Shown: positions 51,305 to 60,280 of the stretch, piece by piece | Numbering within the stretch: position 1 is the first letter of the stretch | Layout: each line of letters starts with the position of its first letter | Assembly (NCBI GenBank): GCA_023212695.1 | Contig: JALCCG010000008.1 | Coordinates: 143,365-207,364, forward strand | DNA: 64,000 nt | Reading direction: 5' to 3' | Origin: Sporisorium sorghi | Taxonomy: Eukaryota > Basidiomycota > Ustilaginomycetes > Ustilaginales > Ustilaginaceae | Position numbers and translations under genes: made by a program | Notes under the pieces: generated by a model | Databases searched by the model: none | The model's input: the letters and a program-made list of their open reading frames with translations, nothing else | Told to the model about the DNA's origin: nothing

Positions 51305-52720
51305 CTACTCGTAACCGGATGAGTCTCCTTTTGACAATGCGCTATGCCTGTATCCGTATATAGCGTAGATGACGACACCGAGTCCGATCCATACAATGAA
51401 CCCGATCCAGGTAATCCACTGCAGCGTGGTCAGCAGATAGAGACAGCTGGCAACAGCAATCAAAGGCAGCCAAGGCACAAACGGCACGCGGAAGGTGCGT
51501 TTTAGATCCGGATGTGTTTTGCGCAGCACAATGATGCCGAGCGAGACGGTAATGAAGGCAAAAAGCGTGCCGATGCTGGCCAAATCCGCCAGGTTGCCAA
51601 GGGGGACAAAGCCGGACAGCAGGGCGATGCTGATACCGGACACCCAGGTGCTGAATTCCGGCGACTTCGTTTTCGGATTGACCGAGCTCATCCGTTTCGG
51701 CAGGAGTCCGTCCCGGCCGAGTGCATACAGCAGTCGGGACTGTCCGAACATGACACCCATCAGCACGGTGGTGAGTCCAGCTATGGCCCCCAGCGAGATG
51801 AAATAGGACATCCAGTCCTGCTCGATGTAGAGCAGAGCAAAGGCAACCGGGTCTTTCACATTGAGCAGGTTATATGGTACGAGTCCTGTCAGCACCGCGG
51901 TAACCGCAATATATAACACGGACACAATCAGCAGGGAACCCAGAATGCCGATCGGGAGGCTCTTCTGTGGATGCTTGACTTCTTCGGCTGCCGTTGCAAT
52001 GACATCAAAACCCACGTAGGCGAGGAAGGCAATGGCCGCTCCCGTCATGACACCTTCCATACCAAATGGCAGGAACGGCGTCCAGTTATCCGGCTCCACA
52101 TAGAATATCCCCACGCCGATAAATAGCAGAATGACGGCAACTTTCAGATAAACCATGAAGGTGTTAAGCCTTGTCGATTCCTTGGCTCCGCGCGATACAA
52201 TCCACGTGATCAGAAGCGCGATAAATATAGCGGGCACATCCACATAGGTGCCGTTGGCCGGATTAAAGGCATTGGTTATCGCGGTTGGCAGATGTATCCC
52301 GAAGCCCGCGAGGATGCTCTGGACGTAACCAGACCAGCTGCTGGATACCAAAGCGCTGGCGAAGCCGTATTCCAGAAGCAGGTCCCAGCCCATCAGCCAG
52401 GCAAAACCTTCGCCAAAGGTTGAATAGCTGTACGTATATGCACTGCCCGCCACCGGTACGGTGGAGGCGAATTCTGCGTAGCAGAGTGCACAGAAGGCGC
52501 ACACCAGCCCCGCCAGCAGGAACGAAACGATTAATCCCGGTCCGGCATGGGTTGCGGCGGTGACGCCGGTTAATACAAAAATTCCTGTTCCCACGATAGA
52601 ACCCACGCCGAGGATGATAAGGTCCATGGCACTGAGTTGCTTTTTTAATGCGGAACGTACTTCCCCACCTTGCATATTAGGGATCGGCTTCTTGCGAAGC
52701 AGATTGTGTTTCAAGCTCAT
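51305..52720 (-). CDS. APC-family amino acid permease
   Basis: 471 residues with 12-13 membrane helices, starting with the cationic/branched-chain permease pattern (GVGSIVGTGIFVLTG) and containing FLAYVGFDVIATAAEEVKHPQK, the family-specific loop. It resembles B. subtilis YfnA and other CAT-type permeases. TAGGAG precedes ATG 52720. It takes up amino acids by proton symport; the specific substrate cannot be read from sequence. Divergent from the formate/nitrite channel gene. Confidence 0.88.
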   Translation of the reverse strand: MSLKHNLLRKKPIPNMQGGEVRSALKKQLSAMDLIILGVGSIVGTGIFVLTGVTAATHAGPGLIVSFLLAGLVCAFCALCYAEFASTVPVAGSAYTYSYSTFGEGFAWLMGWDLLLEYGFASALVSSSWSGYVQSILAGFGIHLPTAITNAFNPANGTYVDVPAIFIALLITWIVSRGAKESTRLNTFMVYLKVAVILLFIGVGIFYVEPDNWTPFLPFGMEGVMTGAAIAFLAYVGFDVIATAAEEVKHPQKSLPIGILGSLLIVSVLYIAVTAVLTGLVPYNLLNVKDPVAFALLYIEQDWMSYFISLGAIAGLTTVLMGVMFGQSRLLYALGRDGLLPKRMSSVNPKTKSPEFSTWVSGISIALLSGFVPLGNLADLASIGTLFAFITVSLGIIVLRKTHPDLKRTFRVPFVPWLPLIAVASCLYLLTTLQWITWIGFIVWIGLGVVIYAIYGYRHSALSKGDSSGYE

Positions 52721-52856
52721 AAATGGAGTCTCCTAGATGTTTATTTAGATAGATTTCCCCGATGTGTGACCCATCCATTCGACATTATAAAGAAAAACGA
52801 ATTTCTTTGAAAGGGGGAATGTCTCATCTGAAGGCTGTCCTCCCCTGATGGACACA

Positions 52857-52901
52857 AACGTGACATAATTCACGTTCAAGGTGATGAAGCTGCGTTACAA
52901 T
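52857..52901 (+). promoter_or_regulatory. FNR-like box at -41.5 of the formate channel promoter
   Basis: AACGTGA-N6-TCACGTT (52857-52876), a perfect 7-bp dyad with the GTGA-N6-TCAC core of CRP/FNR sites. TACAAT (52896-52901) is the -10; there is no good -35. With a start near 52908 the dyad centre lies at -41.5, the class II activator position. Confidence 0.6.
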
Positions 52902-52983
52902 GAAGGTAAACGATAAATAGGAAACCAAGAGCTGCATCGGACATACGCAATAGAACGAATGCAGGAGAAATGAGGGAGAGACC

Positions 52984-53859
52984 ATGGCCTACTTCAAACC
53001 TGATCGTATCGCAGAAATTACCGTGGAGACCGGTGTAAAAAAAGCACGCAATTCCACCTTAAATGTTATGATACTCGGCTTTTTGGCAGGGGCATTCATT
53101 GCGCTCGGCTTTCTGCTGGATATCCGCGTTATCGCCGGAGCATCTCCGGCCTGGGGAGGGATTGCCGGTTTTATAGGTGCGGCGGTATTCCCGGTCGGGC
53201 TTATTCTGGTATTGCTTGCAGGCGGAGAACTGCTGACAGGCAACATGATGGCGGTGTCCTTGGCCAGATTCAAGCAGCGGATTTCCACCAAGGAACTGAT
53301 CCGGAATTTAGCGCTTGTCACGGTAAGCAACTTGGCGGGGGCATTGTTTGTTGCCTATTTCTTTGGCCATGTGACCGGGCTGACAGGCAGCGGCGTATAT
53401 CTGGAGAAGCTGGTTGATATGGCAGGTCATAAGCTGGACGACAGCTTCCTGCAGGCGTTCTTGTCCGGTATCGGGTGCAACTGGCTTGTTGCGCTTGCCG
53501 TATGGCTCTCCTACGGATCGGATCAGATGAGCGGCAAAATTCTGGGGATCTGGTTCCCGACCATGGCTTTTGTCGCTATCGGCTTTCAGCACGTGGTGGC
53601 AAATATGTTCCTGATCCCGGCAGCGATATTCGAAGGTTATTACAGCTGGGGCGAGTATTTCATGAACTTCGTTCCGGTATGGCTTGGCAATTTTGTGGGC
53701 GGCTCGCTGTTTGTGGCCGCTGCTTACGGGTCTGTTTACTTGAAGAATAGCAATAAGGCGGAGGAGGTATCCGGCATTCACCATGACGCCGCAGCCGTGA
53801 CAACGACTCCTGCTGCTGGAAGTCCTCCTGAGGTTCATTCAGCACAGCAGGTATCATAA
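52984..53859 (+). CDS. Formate/nitrite transporter family channel
   Basis: 291 residues, six helices of the FNT fold. FNT signatures are visible: GGELLTGNMM near residue 80, LSGIGCNWLVALAVWLSYGS around 160-180 and GFQHVVANMF near 200 with the central pore His. A polar 35-residue tail follows. It moves formate or nitrite across the membrane as a pentamer. A molybdopterin oxidoreductase gene follows by 295 bases, which favours formate. The FNR-like site suggests induction by oxygen limitation. Confidence 0.88.
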   Translation: MAYFKPDRIAEITVETGVKKARNSTLNVMILGFLAGAFIALGFLLDIRVIAGASPAWGGIAGFIGAAVFPVGLILVLLAGGELLTGNMMAVSLARFKQRISTKELIRNLALVTVSNLAGALFVAYFFGHVTGLTGSGVYLEKLVDMAGHKLDDSFLQAFLSGIGCNWLVALAVWLSYGSDQMSGKILGIWFPTMAFVAIGFQHVVANMFLIPAAIFEGYYSWGEYFMNFVPVWLGNFVGGSLFVAAAYGSVYLKNSNKAEEVSGIHHDAAAVTTTPAAGSPPEVHSAQQVS

Positions 53860-53919
53860 TAAATTCAGTATCGATTGCAGAAAATCGCGGGCACCAAGAG
53901 AACGTCTACCATAAAAAGC

Positions 53920-53970
53920 AAATTCGCCATGCCGGTCTCGGGGGAGGAGACACGGCATGGCGAATTTTTT
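53920..53970 (+). terminator. Terminator after the formate/nitrite channel
   Basis: AAATTCGCCATGCCG and CGGCATGGCGAATTT, a 15-bp stem, followed by Ts. The next gene therefore needs its own promoter, which I could not identify. Confidence 0.85.
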
Positions 53971-54154
53971 GGGAGTGGTCCATGATTTGGCAAGGAAGAG
54001 AAAGGGTCTGGGTTCCTCTTCTTTGCTCTTGATAGGAATATACCCGGCAGGGAGAAGCGTGAATCACCCTATTTAGAAAAAAATGTATGACTTTACTGGA
54101 ACCCTGATGTTCTTTTAAGATAAGGGATAGGATGCAGCCGAGCAGAAGGGGGAA

Positions 54155-56251
54155 ATGGACGAAATGACTCAAGACATGATTCAGCAGGAAAATGGCATAT
54201 TTCCAGGGGTATGTCCGTTGGATTGTCCCGATACATGCGGCCTGCTGCTGCATAAAGAGAACGGGAAAATCGTCAAGGTTACCGGAGATCCCGACCATCC
54301 GGTTACGCAAGGAGCCATCTGCAATAAAGTCCGCAATATGGCACACCGGGTATACCATCCGGAGCGTGTGCTCTATCCGATGCGGAGGGTAGGCGCCAAG
54401 GGAGAGGGAGCTTTCGAACGAATCAGCTGGGATGAAGCGGTTCAGGAGATTACCACGCGCTACAAGGGGCTGATCGAGGAACACGGCTCCGAGAGCATTC
54501 TGCCTTACAGCTTCTACGGCAACATGGGCATATTGAGCGTGGACGGCATGGATCGGAGATTCTTCAACAAGCTGGGCGCCAGCCGGCTGAAGCAGTCCAT
54601 CTGCAATTCGGCAGGCAGTGAAGGCTGGAAGTCCGTCATGGGTTTTAACGGAGGCACCGTGCCTGAGGTCACGGTGCTGGCTGACGTCATTATCGTCTGG
54701 GGCGGCAATATCGTCAGCACCAATATGCACCAGGTGGTGCTCGCAGAGAAAGCGCGCAAGTCCGGTGCCAAGGTCATTGTCATTGATGTTCATAAAAATC
54801 AGACCGGGCAATGGGCGGATTGGTTCATTCCGCTGTTTCCGGGCACGGACGCGGCCCTGGCCGTCGGTATCATGCACATTATGTTTCGTGATGGCATGGT
54901 GAATGAGGAGTTCCTCCAGCACTATACCCTGGGTCATGAGGAGCTGCGCGAGCATGTGAGAACATACACGCCGGCGTATGTGTCTTCCATTACCGGCGTT
55001 TCGGCTGAGGATATCGAGAAGCTGGCTGAGTTGTATGGTCGAGCCCAGGTGTCTTATATCCACATCGGAAACGGACTTCAGCATCACGATAATGGCGGAT
55101 TGACGGTACGCAGCATAGCGGCGCTTCCTGCCTTGACCGGACAATGGCTCAAGCGGGGCGGAGGTGCCTCCAAGTCGAATGGCGGCTATAACAGTATGGA
55201 CAGCGATGCACTGGAGCGCCCGGATCTGAGACCGAATCCCGAGGCCCGAACCATCAACATGAACCGGATTGGCGAGGCGCTTGCGATGACCGAGCATCCG
55301 ATTAAGTCCGTGTTCGTTTATTGCAGCAATCCGCTCGTTGTCGCTCCAGATACGGAGCGGGTGCGCGAAGGTTTTGCACGGGAAGATCTGTTTACCGTTG
55401 TACATGACCTGTTTATGACGGACACAGCGAAATATGCAGATATCGTGCTTCCGGCAACCTCTTCATTTGAGAATACGGATCTGTTCAGTTCCTATTGGCA
55501 TCAGTACATCCAGCTTCAGGAGCCGGTCATTCCGGCGCTTGGGGAGAGCAAGAGCAATGTGGAGCTGTTCTCGTTGCTGGGACGGGCCATGGGTTTCAAT
55601 GAGCCTGCTTTCTATGAGACAGAAGAAGAGATGATTGCAAGGGCGCTCGACTATCCGGACAACCCTTATCTGAACGGCGTTACCTTGGACAAGCTGAAAG
55701 CGCACCGCCACGTGAAGCTCGACATGACCCCGCTGGAGACGTATCTGGACCGTCTGCCGACGCCTTCCGGCCGGATTGAGCTGTATTCGGCACAGCTGGA
55801 AGCAGCCGGTCTTCCGCCTCTTCCGACTTACGTGCCATTGAAGGAAGGATATGATGGCGTGAGGCGAGGCCGCGGGCATCAATATCCGCTGATGTTCATC
55901 TCCCCGCCGAATCACAATTTCCTGAATTCAACCTTTGCGAATGTGGAGAAACATCAGAAGCTGGAGAAGGAGCCCGCACTGCAGATCCATCCGGAGGATG
56001 CAGCGGAGCGCGGGTTACAGGATGGAGATATGGTTACGGTATATAATGACCGCGGAACCTATGAGGTCCGGGCGAAGGTAACGGATAAAATGCTGCCGGG
56101 CACCGTGGTCAGTCAAGGCTTGTGGTGGGAAGGCGAAGGCCGGAAGCAGCGTGCTAACGCCCTTACGCCGGACAGGCTGTCCGACATGGGCGAAGGGGCC
56201 ACCTTTTTCTCGACGGTAGTCGAAGTCAGGGCTAAAGAGAAGGGTATCTAA
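54155..56251 (+). CDS. Molybdopterin-dependent oxidoreductase (formate dehydrogenase-like, YyaE type)
   Basis: 698 residues of the DMSO reductase family. An N-terminal [4Fe-4S] motif is present: Cys20-x3-Cys24-x3-Cys28 and Cys56. Mo-bis-MGD domains follow (IVWGGNIVSTN, YCSNPLVVAPD, VVLPATSSFENTD-type motifs) and the C-terminal MopB domain (NFLNSTFANVEKHQK... LQDGDMVTVYNDRG). Resembles B. subtilis YyaE. No twin-arginine signal, so it is cytoplasmic. ATG 54155 is very close to its AAGGGGG site; ATG 54164 is an equal candidate. The formate channel upstream suggests formate as substrate, but electron acceptor subunits are not nearby. Confidence 0.83.
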   Translation: MDEMTQDMIQQENGIFPGVCPLDCPDTCGLLLHKENGKIVKVTGDPDHPVTQGAICNKVRNMAHRVYHPERVLYPMRRVGAKGEGAFERISWDEAVQEITTRYKGLIEEHGSESILPYSFYGNMGILSVDGMDRRFFNKLGASRLKQSICNSAGSEGWKSVMGFNGGTVPEVTVLADVIIVWGGNIVSTNMHQVVLAEKARKSGAKVIVIDVHKNQTGQWADWFIPLFPGTDAALAVGIMHIMFRDGMVNEEFLQHYTLGHEELREHVRTYTPAYVSSITGVSAEDIEKLAELYGRAQVSYIHIGNGLQHHDNGGLTVRSIAALPALTGQWLKRGGGASKSNGGYNSMDSDALERPDLRPNPEARTINMNRIGEALAMTEHPIKSVFVYCSNPLVVAPDTERVREGFAREDLFTVVHDLFMTDTAKYADIVLPATSSFENTDLFSSYWHQYIQLQEPVIPALGESKSNVELFSLLGRAMGFNEPAFYETEEEMIARALDYPDNPYLNGVTLDKLKAHRHVKLDMTPLETYLDRLPTPSGRIELYSAQLEAAGLPPLPTYVPLKEGYDGVRRGRGHQYPLMFISPPNHNFLNSTFANVEKHQKLEKEPALQIHPEDAAERGLQDGDMVTVYNDRGTYEVRAKVTDKMLPGTVVSQGLWWEGEGRKQRANALTPDRLSDMGEGATFFSTVVEVRAKEKGI

Positions 56252-56262
56252 AAGATGAATAC

Positions 56263-56308
56263 GAGACTGTCTTGAAGGTCTATATGACCTGAAGGCAGTC
56301 TTTTTTTA
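56263..56308 (+). terminator. Terminator after the molybdoenzyme gene
   Basis: AGACTG-CTT and AAG-CAGTCT arms with an inner AGGTC/GACCT stem, followed by seven Ts. Confidence 0.8.
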
Positions 56309-56424
56309 TAGATAAGAAAGTGGGGGGCTGAAAGTGATAACACATTCCGGTGGAAGTATAAAAAATCGGGGTTTTGTTATATAGCTTGAATAAATTTCCA
56401 TAGGTAGAATGGTACTAAGTCAAT

Positions 56425-56438
56425 TGCAAGCGGTTTCG
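56425..56438 (+). promoter_or_regulatory. Candidate cre site (CcpA) before the sugar importer
   Basis: TGCAAGCGGTTTCG fits TGNAANCGNNNNCA at all fixed positions except the last base. It lies 60 bases before the first permease gene, where CcpA-mediated glucose repression would act. Confidence 0.6.
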
Positions 56439-56499
56439 GAATGGCAGAAATTCAGAGACCCGGCATGCGTTTAGATCAATTCGTAACGGGAGGATAAAT

Positions 56500-57474
56500 A
56501 TGCCGCAAGCTACTGCAGAACAGCAATCACCCATTTCCCGGCAGCCCAAAGTTCACAGTAAAAGTTTCCTCAGACGCTTGATGAAGCAATGGGATGTTCA
56601 GCTCATGGTGTTACCCGGGGTCATTTTGGTTTTCATTTTTGCCTATATGCCCATGTATGGCGTAATAACCGGTTTTATGGATTATAACCTGTTCACCGGA
56701 TCAAGGATTTGGGATAACCCGTGGGTCGGTTTTAAGCATTTCGAAGCCTTTTTTGCCGCCCCCGAGTTTGAGAGGATTTTGCGCAACACGATTGTCATCA
56801 GCCTGTTGAAGTTCGTTATCGGATTTCCGGCACCGATCATACTGGCGCTTTTACTGAACGAAGTTCGCCATATGTTGTTCAAAAGAGTGATTCAAACGAT
56901 CACGTATCTGCCCTATTTCTTATCGTGGGTCATCGTTGCGGGGTTTGCCACCGCCTTGCTATCCACGGAAAACGGAAGCATCAATATTTTGCTGGAGCGC
57001 ATAGGGGCCATTGATGAACCGATCAATTTTCTCTCGTTGAAAGAATATTTCTGGTCGATCCTCATTTCGGCCAACGTATGGAAGGATATCGGATTTAACT
57101 CGATTGTATTCCTGGCTGCGATTGCAAGCATTGATCCTGCTCTGTACGAGGCTGCAGATATCGACGGGGCAAGCAAGGCGAAGCAGATCTACTTGATTAC
57201 GCTTCCCTCGATTATGCCGGTAGTCATTATCTTTATGATTCTTGCCATCGGCAACTTGCTCAACGCAGGTTTTGAGGACATCTTGCTCCTGGCATCCAAT
57301 CCTGTGCTAAGGCCGGTATCTGATGTGATTGATACGTATGTCTATCGGGTAGGCTTGGGGTCACATCGCTATTCTTATGCGGTTGCTATCGGATTGTTCA
57401 AGGCAATCATCAGTGTAGGACTGCTAACGATCGCGAACTATCTGGCTCGAAGATCTGGTAACAGCTTATGGTAA
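56500..57474 (+). CDS. Sugar ABC importer permease, LplB type
   Basis: 324 residues, six membrane helices, with the EAA loop EAADIDGASKAKQIYLITLP (217-236) that contacts the ATPase. Sequence pattern (WDVQLMVLPGVILVFIFAYMPMYG at the N-terminus) is that of LplB/YtcP-type permeases in Paenibacillus. GGGAGG precedes ATG 56500. First gene of the permease-permease-binding protein operon. No ATPase gene is present; such importers usually share MsmX. Confidence 0.9.
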   Translation: MPQATAEQQSPISRQPKVHSKSFLRRLMKQWDVQLMVLPGVILVFIFAYMPMYGVITGFMDYNLFTGSRIWDNPWVGFKHFEAFFAAPEFERILRNTIVISLLKFVIGFPAPIILALLLNEVRHMLFKRVIQTITYLPYFLSWVIVAGFATALLSTENGSINILLERIGAIDEPINFLSLKEYFWSILISANVWKDIGFNSIVFLAAIASIDPALYEAADIDGASKAKQIYLITLPSIMPVVIIFMILAIGNLLNAGFEDILLLASNPVLRPVSDVIDTYVYRVGLGSHRYSYAVAIGLFKAIISVGLLTIANYLARRSGNSLW

Positions 57475-57501
57475 GAATCAGCAGCCCTCAGGAGGTACGG
57501 C

Positions 57502-58401
57502 ATGTTAAAAAGAATTAGCTTTGGTGACAAGGTCATGCTCATTGTGGTATACGCGTTGCTCAGTCTACTCGCCTTCACGGCACTCTATCCGTTCTGGAAT
57601 GCGGTGGCTGTTTCTTTCAATGTAGGTGTGGATACCGCCAAGGGAGGGGTCACCTTCTGGCCACGAGAATTCACACTCGAAAATTACAAAATCATACTGC
57701 AAGATGAAAGACTGCTTAACGGGTTTCTCGTATCCATAGGCCGTACCGTAATCGGAACCGCAACCTCCATCTTCATGACAGCGCTCCTTGCCTTCGGGAT
57801 GACTCGATCCTATCTGATCGGACGGAGCTATTATATGGTGTTCTTTATATTCACGCTTTACTTTGGTGGAGGATTGATTCCAACCTATCTCTTGATCCGT
57901 TCACTGGGTATGATGGACAGCTTTCTGGTGTTTATTATTCCATCGCTTATCAGCGTCTGGAATATGATTATATTCCGAACCTTCTTTAAGGGCCTTCCCG
58001 TTGGCTTGGAAGAATCGGCCAATATTGATGGCTGCAGCAATTGGGGTATATTCTTCCGGATTATTCTTCCATTGTCCGGGCCGGTTATCGCCACGCTGTC
58101 CTTGTTGACCGCCGTTGGCCATTGGAACGACTGGTTCCTGCCAAGCATCTACATCACTAGCGATACTTTGCTGCCCATTCAGACGATATTGAGACAGACC
58201 TTGAATGCCAATATTGTATCCGGTTCAAGCACCGTGCTCGACAGCGCTTCGGTTGCTCTTCTGGATCAAGCAAGGCAAATTACTTCGAAGTCGCTTACGA
58301 TGGCGATGATGATTGTTGTGACCTTGCCGATCATTTTGGTCTATCCTTTTGTGCAGAAATATTTTGTCAAAGGCGTGCTGGTAGGCTCGTTGAAAGAGTA
58401 G
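57502..58401 (+). CDS. Sugar ABC importer permease, LplC type
   Basis: 299 residues, six helices, EAA loop EESANIDGCSNWGIFFRIILP (170-190). Partner of the preceding permease, 27 bases downstream with AGGAGG before ATG 57502. LplC/YtcP family. C-terminal YPFVQKYFVKGVLVGSLKE is the usual ending of this family. Confidence 0.9.
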   Translation: MLKRISFGDKVMLIVVYALLSLLAFTALYPFWNAVAVSFNVGVDTAKGGVTFWPREFTLENYKIILQDERLLNGFLVSIGRTVIGTATSIFMTALLAFGMTRSYLIGRSYYMVFFIFTLYFGGGLIPTYLLIRSLGMMDSFLVFIIPSLISVWNMIIFRTFFKGLPVGLEESANIDGCSNWGIFFRIILPLSGPVIATLSLLTAVGHWNDWFLPSIYITSDTLLPIQTILRQTLNANIVSGSSTVLDSASVALLDQARQITSKSLTMAMMIVVTLPIILVYPFVQKYFVKGVLVGSLKE

Positions 58402-58469
58402 GTGGCCGAACGGTTTAAGGCGAACAGCTTTGAACATATATATTCTTGGAAATGAGAGGGGTTAGGTAT

Positions 58470-60146
58470 ATGAGAAAGACGAAAAAGCCATTGCTCGTAA
58501 TGGTATCGCTTCTGTTGGTCATGGTTACTGTTCTTGCCGGATGCGGGAGTAAAAAAGAAGCCGCACCGCCGGCGACACCGCCTGCAACAACCAATGAGGG
58601 GAATAAAGAGACTGACCCTCCAGCAGAGGGGGATGGAGGTAAATGGGTGCTTGGCGAGAAGCCGCTGGAATTCTCAGCTTATGCACACTATGGAAACACA
58701 GACTTCCCTAAATGGGAAAGCACGCCTATCGGCAAATATTTGAGCGAAGAAAAGCAAGTTAAGCTCAATATGATAGCGGCTGCCGGAGCACATACGCAAA
58801 AGCTGAGCGCGATGATGGCATCAGACGATTTGCCTGACATGATCTGGGCAGACCGTGAGGATCAGGATATGGAGAGACTTCGTAAAGAAGGAAAGCTGGT
58901 AGCCTATGATGAATATCTGGATAAGTATCCCAACCTGAAAACGTGGATGGGCGATCTGGACCTGCTTCGTGCTGAAGACGGCAAGCTGTACAGGTTTCCT
59001 AACTGGTACTCATCCAATCCTTACGGAAACGCAGGTTATGTAATTAACAAGAAAATTTACGAAGAGCTGGGCAAGCCGCCACTCGAAACCACAGATGATT
59101 TATATAACTACCTGGTAAAGGTTAAAGAAAAGTATGGCAGCGAGATTGTTCCGTTCGAGCCGCATCGCGCACAGGATCGACAAGGACTGGGTGTGTTATA
59201 TACGGCTTTCGGAGAGGGAGCAAGCTACACCAACCTTAACGCTAATTTGTTAGCGGTTCCAAAGGATGGCAAGCTGACGTCGCTACTCATGGATCCGGTA
59301 TTCCGTGAGGCTCAGAAATATATCGCTAAACTTTACAGAGAGAAACTCATTTCACAAGATGCCTTTAACCAAACGGAAGATCAAGTGCTGGAGAAAGTCA
59401 TGACAGGCCGAGTCGCTGTGTTTGCCGGAGCCAGTCCGACAGATATGGCAGGAGAAGCACAGCCGGAGTTAATTAAGAAGGATCCGGACGGCGGGTATTT
59501 CATGATCTGGCCTATTCATAAGCCCGGTCTGGATAAGAACAAGATTTATCCAGGGACCTACACAAGCTTTGGATGGAATGCTGCATATATTACAACGGCT
59601 GCCGAAGACCCTGAAGCGATCTTTGCATTCCTTGACTGGTATACAGGTCCGGAAGGAATGAACGTGCAATTCTTCGGTCCTGAGGGTAAGAACTGGAAAG
59701 GCTTTGATGAGCAGGGTCAGCCGAATTTCACCGAGACTTATAATCCCGAAGAAGTAGCCAAAATTCAATCCGAAAATTCTCCGGTTATGTTTGTAGGGAA
59801 TACGAGTTATATTGACCCTTCCAAATATAAATATATGAAGGATCTTCCGTTCGAAGAGCAGGATTGGAGAACACGTTACCAACAAACGATTACTTGGCCA
59901 ACTCAATTAAACGTTACGGAATTTTCCGGTATTGAACCATCCCCGGATTCCGATGAAGGCATTATAAAAACATCTGTAAATGAATTGTTCCTCGAAATTT
60001 ATGCCAAATCCGTAATGGCTAAGAGTGACGAAGAGGTTGATAAAATTCTTGACCAAGGGAACAAGGATTTGATGGATCTGGGTTACCAGCAGCTTCTTGA
60101 TTACCGTACAGCCAATTGGCAGGAGAACTTGGCGAAGAGAAAATAA
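58470..60146 (+). CDS. Extracellular sugar-binding lipoprotein (LplA type)
   Basis: 558 residues with a lipoprotein signal ending LAGC (Cys25), a Pro/Thr/Glu linker, then a family 1 solute-binding domain typical of LplA/YtcQ. Start ATG 58470 (MRKTKKPLL) has a GAGGGG site nearby; the longer frame from 58446 starts over that site. It captures an oligosaccharide, probably plant-derived given the host type, though that is inference. Third gene of the operon; followed by a terminator-like hairpin and then the YesN/YesM genes. Confidence 0.9.
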   Translation: MRKTKKPLLVMVSLLLVMVTVLAGCGSKKEAAPPATPPATTNEGNKETDPPAEGDGGKWVLGEKPLEFSAYAHYGNTDFPKWESTPIGKYLSEEKQVKLNMIAAAGAHTQKLSAMMASDDLPDMIWADREDQDMERLRKEGKLVAYDEYLDKYPNLKTWMGDLDLLRAEDGKLYRFPNWYSSNPYGNAGYVINKKIYEELGKPPLETTDDLYNYLVKVKEKYGSEIVPFEPHRAQDRQGLGVLYTAFGEGASYTNLNANLLAVPKDGKLTSLLMDPVFREAQKYIAKLYREKLISQDAFNQTEDQVLEKVMTGRVAVFAGASPTDMAGEAQPELIKKDPDGGYFMIWPIHKPGLDKNKIYPGTYTSFGWNAAYITTAAEDPEAIFAFLDWYTGPEGMNVQFFGPEGKNWKGFDEQGQPNFTETYNPEEVAKIQSENSPVMFVGNTSYIDPSKYKYMKDLPFEEQDWRTRYQQTITWPTQLNVTEFSGIEPSPDSDEGIIKTSVNELFLEIYAKSVMAKSDEEVDKILDQGNKDLMDLGYQQLLDYRTANWQENLAKRK

Positions 60147-60175
60147 TTAATTACAGCGTTATTACAGGGAAGCCT

Positions 60176-60214
60176 CCCAAAGAATCCACCAGATTCTTTG
60201 GGATATCTCTGTTT
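60176..60214 (+). terminator. Terminator after the binding protein gene
   Basis: CCCAAAGAATC and GATTCTTTGGG arms with a five-base loop; the T-rich tail is interrupted. Confidence 0.65.
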
Positions 60215-60280
60215 TATTATCAAATAGTCTTTTGCGCGTATGTGTAAGTAGAGGTGTATCTACCATTATGGAGGGGTTCC

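Noticed and set aside
53906..55405. 499-codon minus-strand open frame opposite the molybdoenzyme gene
   Set aside because: Antisense shadow of a gene with strong family motifs; no binding site and it runs through the terminator at 53920-53970.
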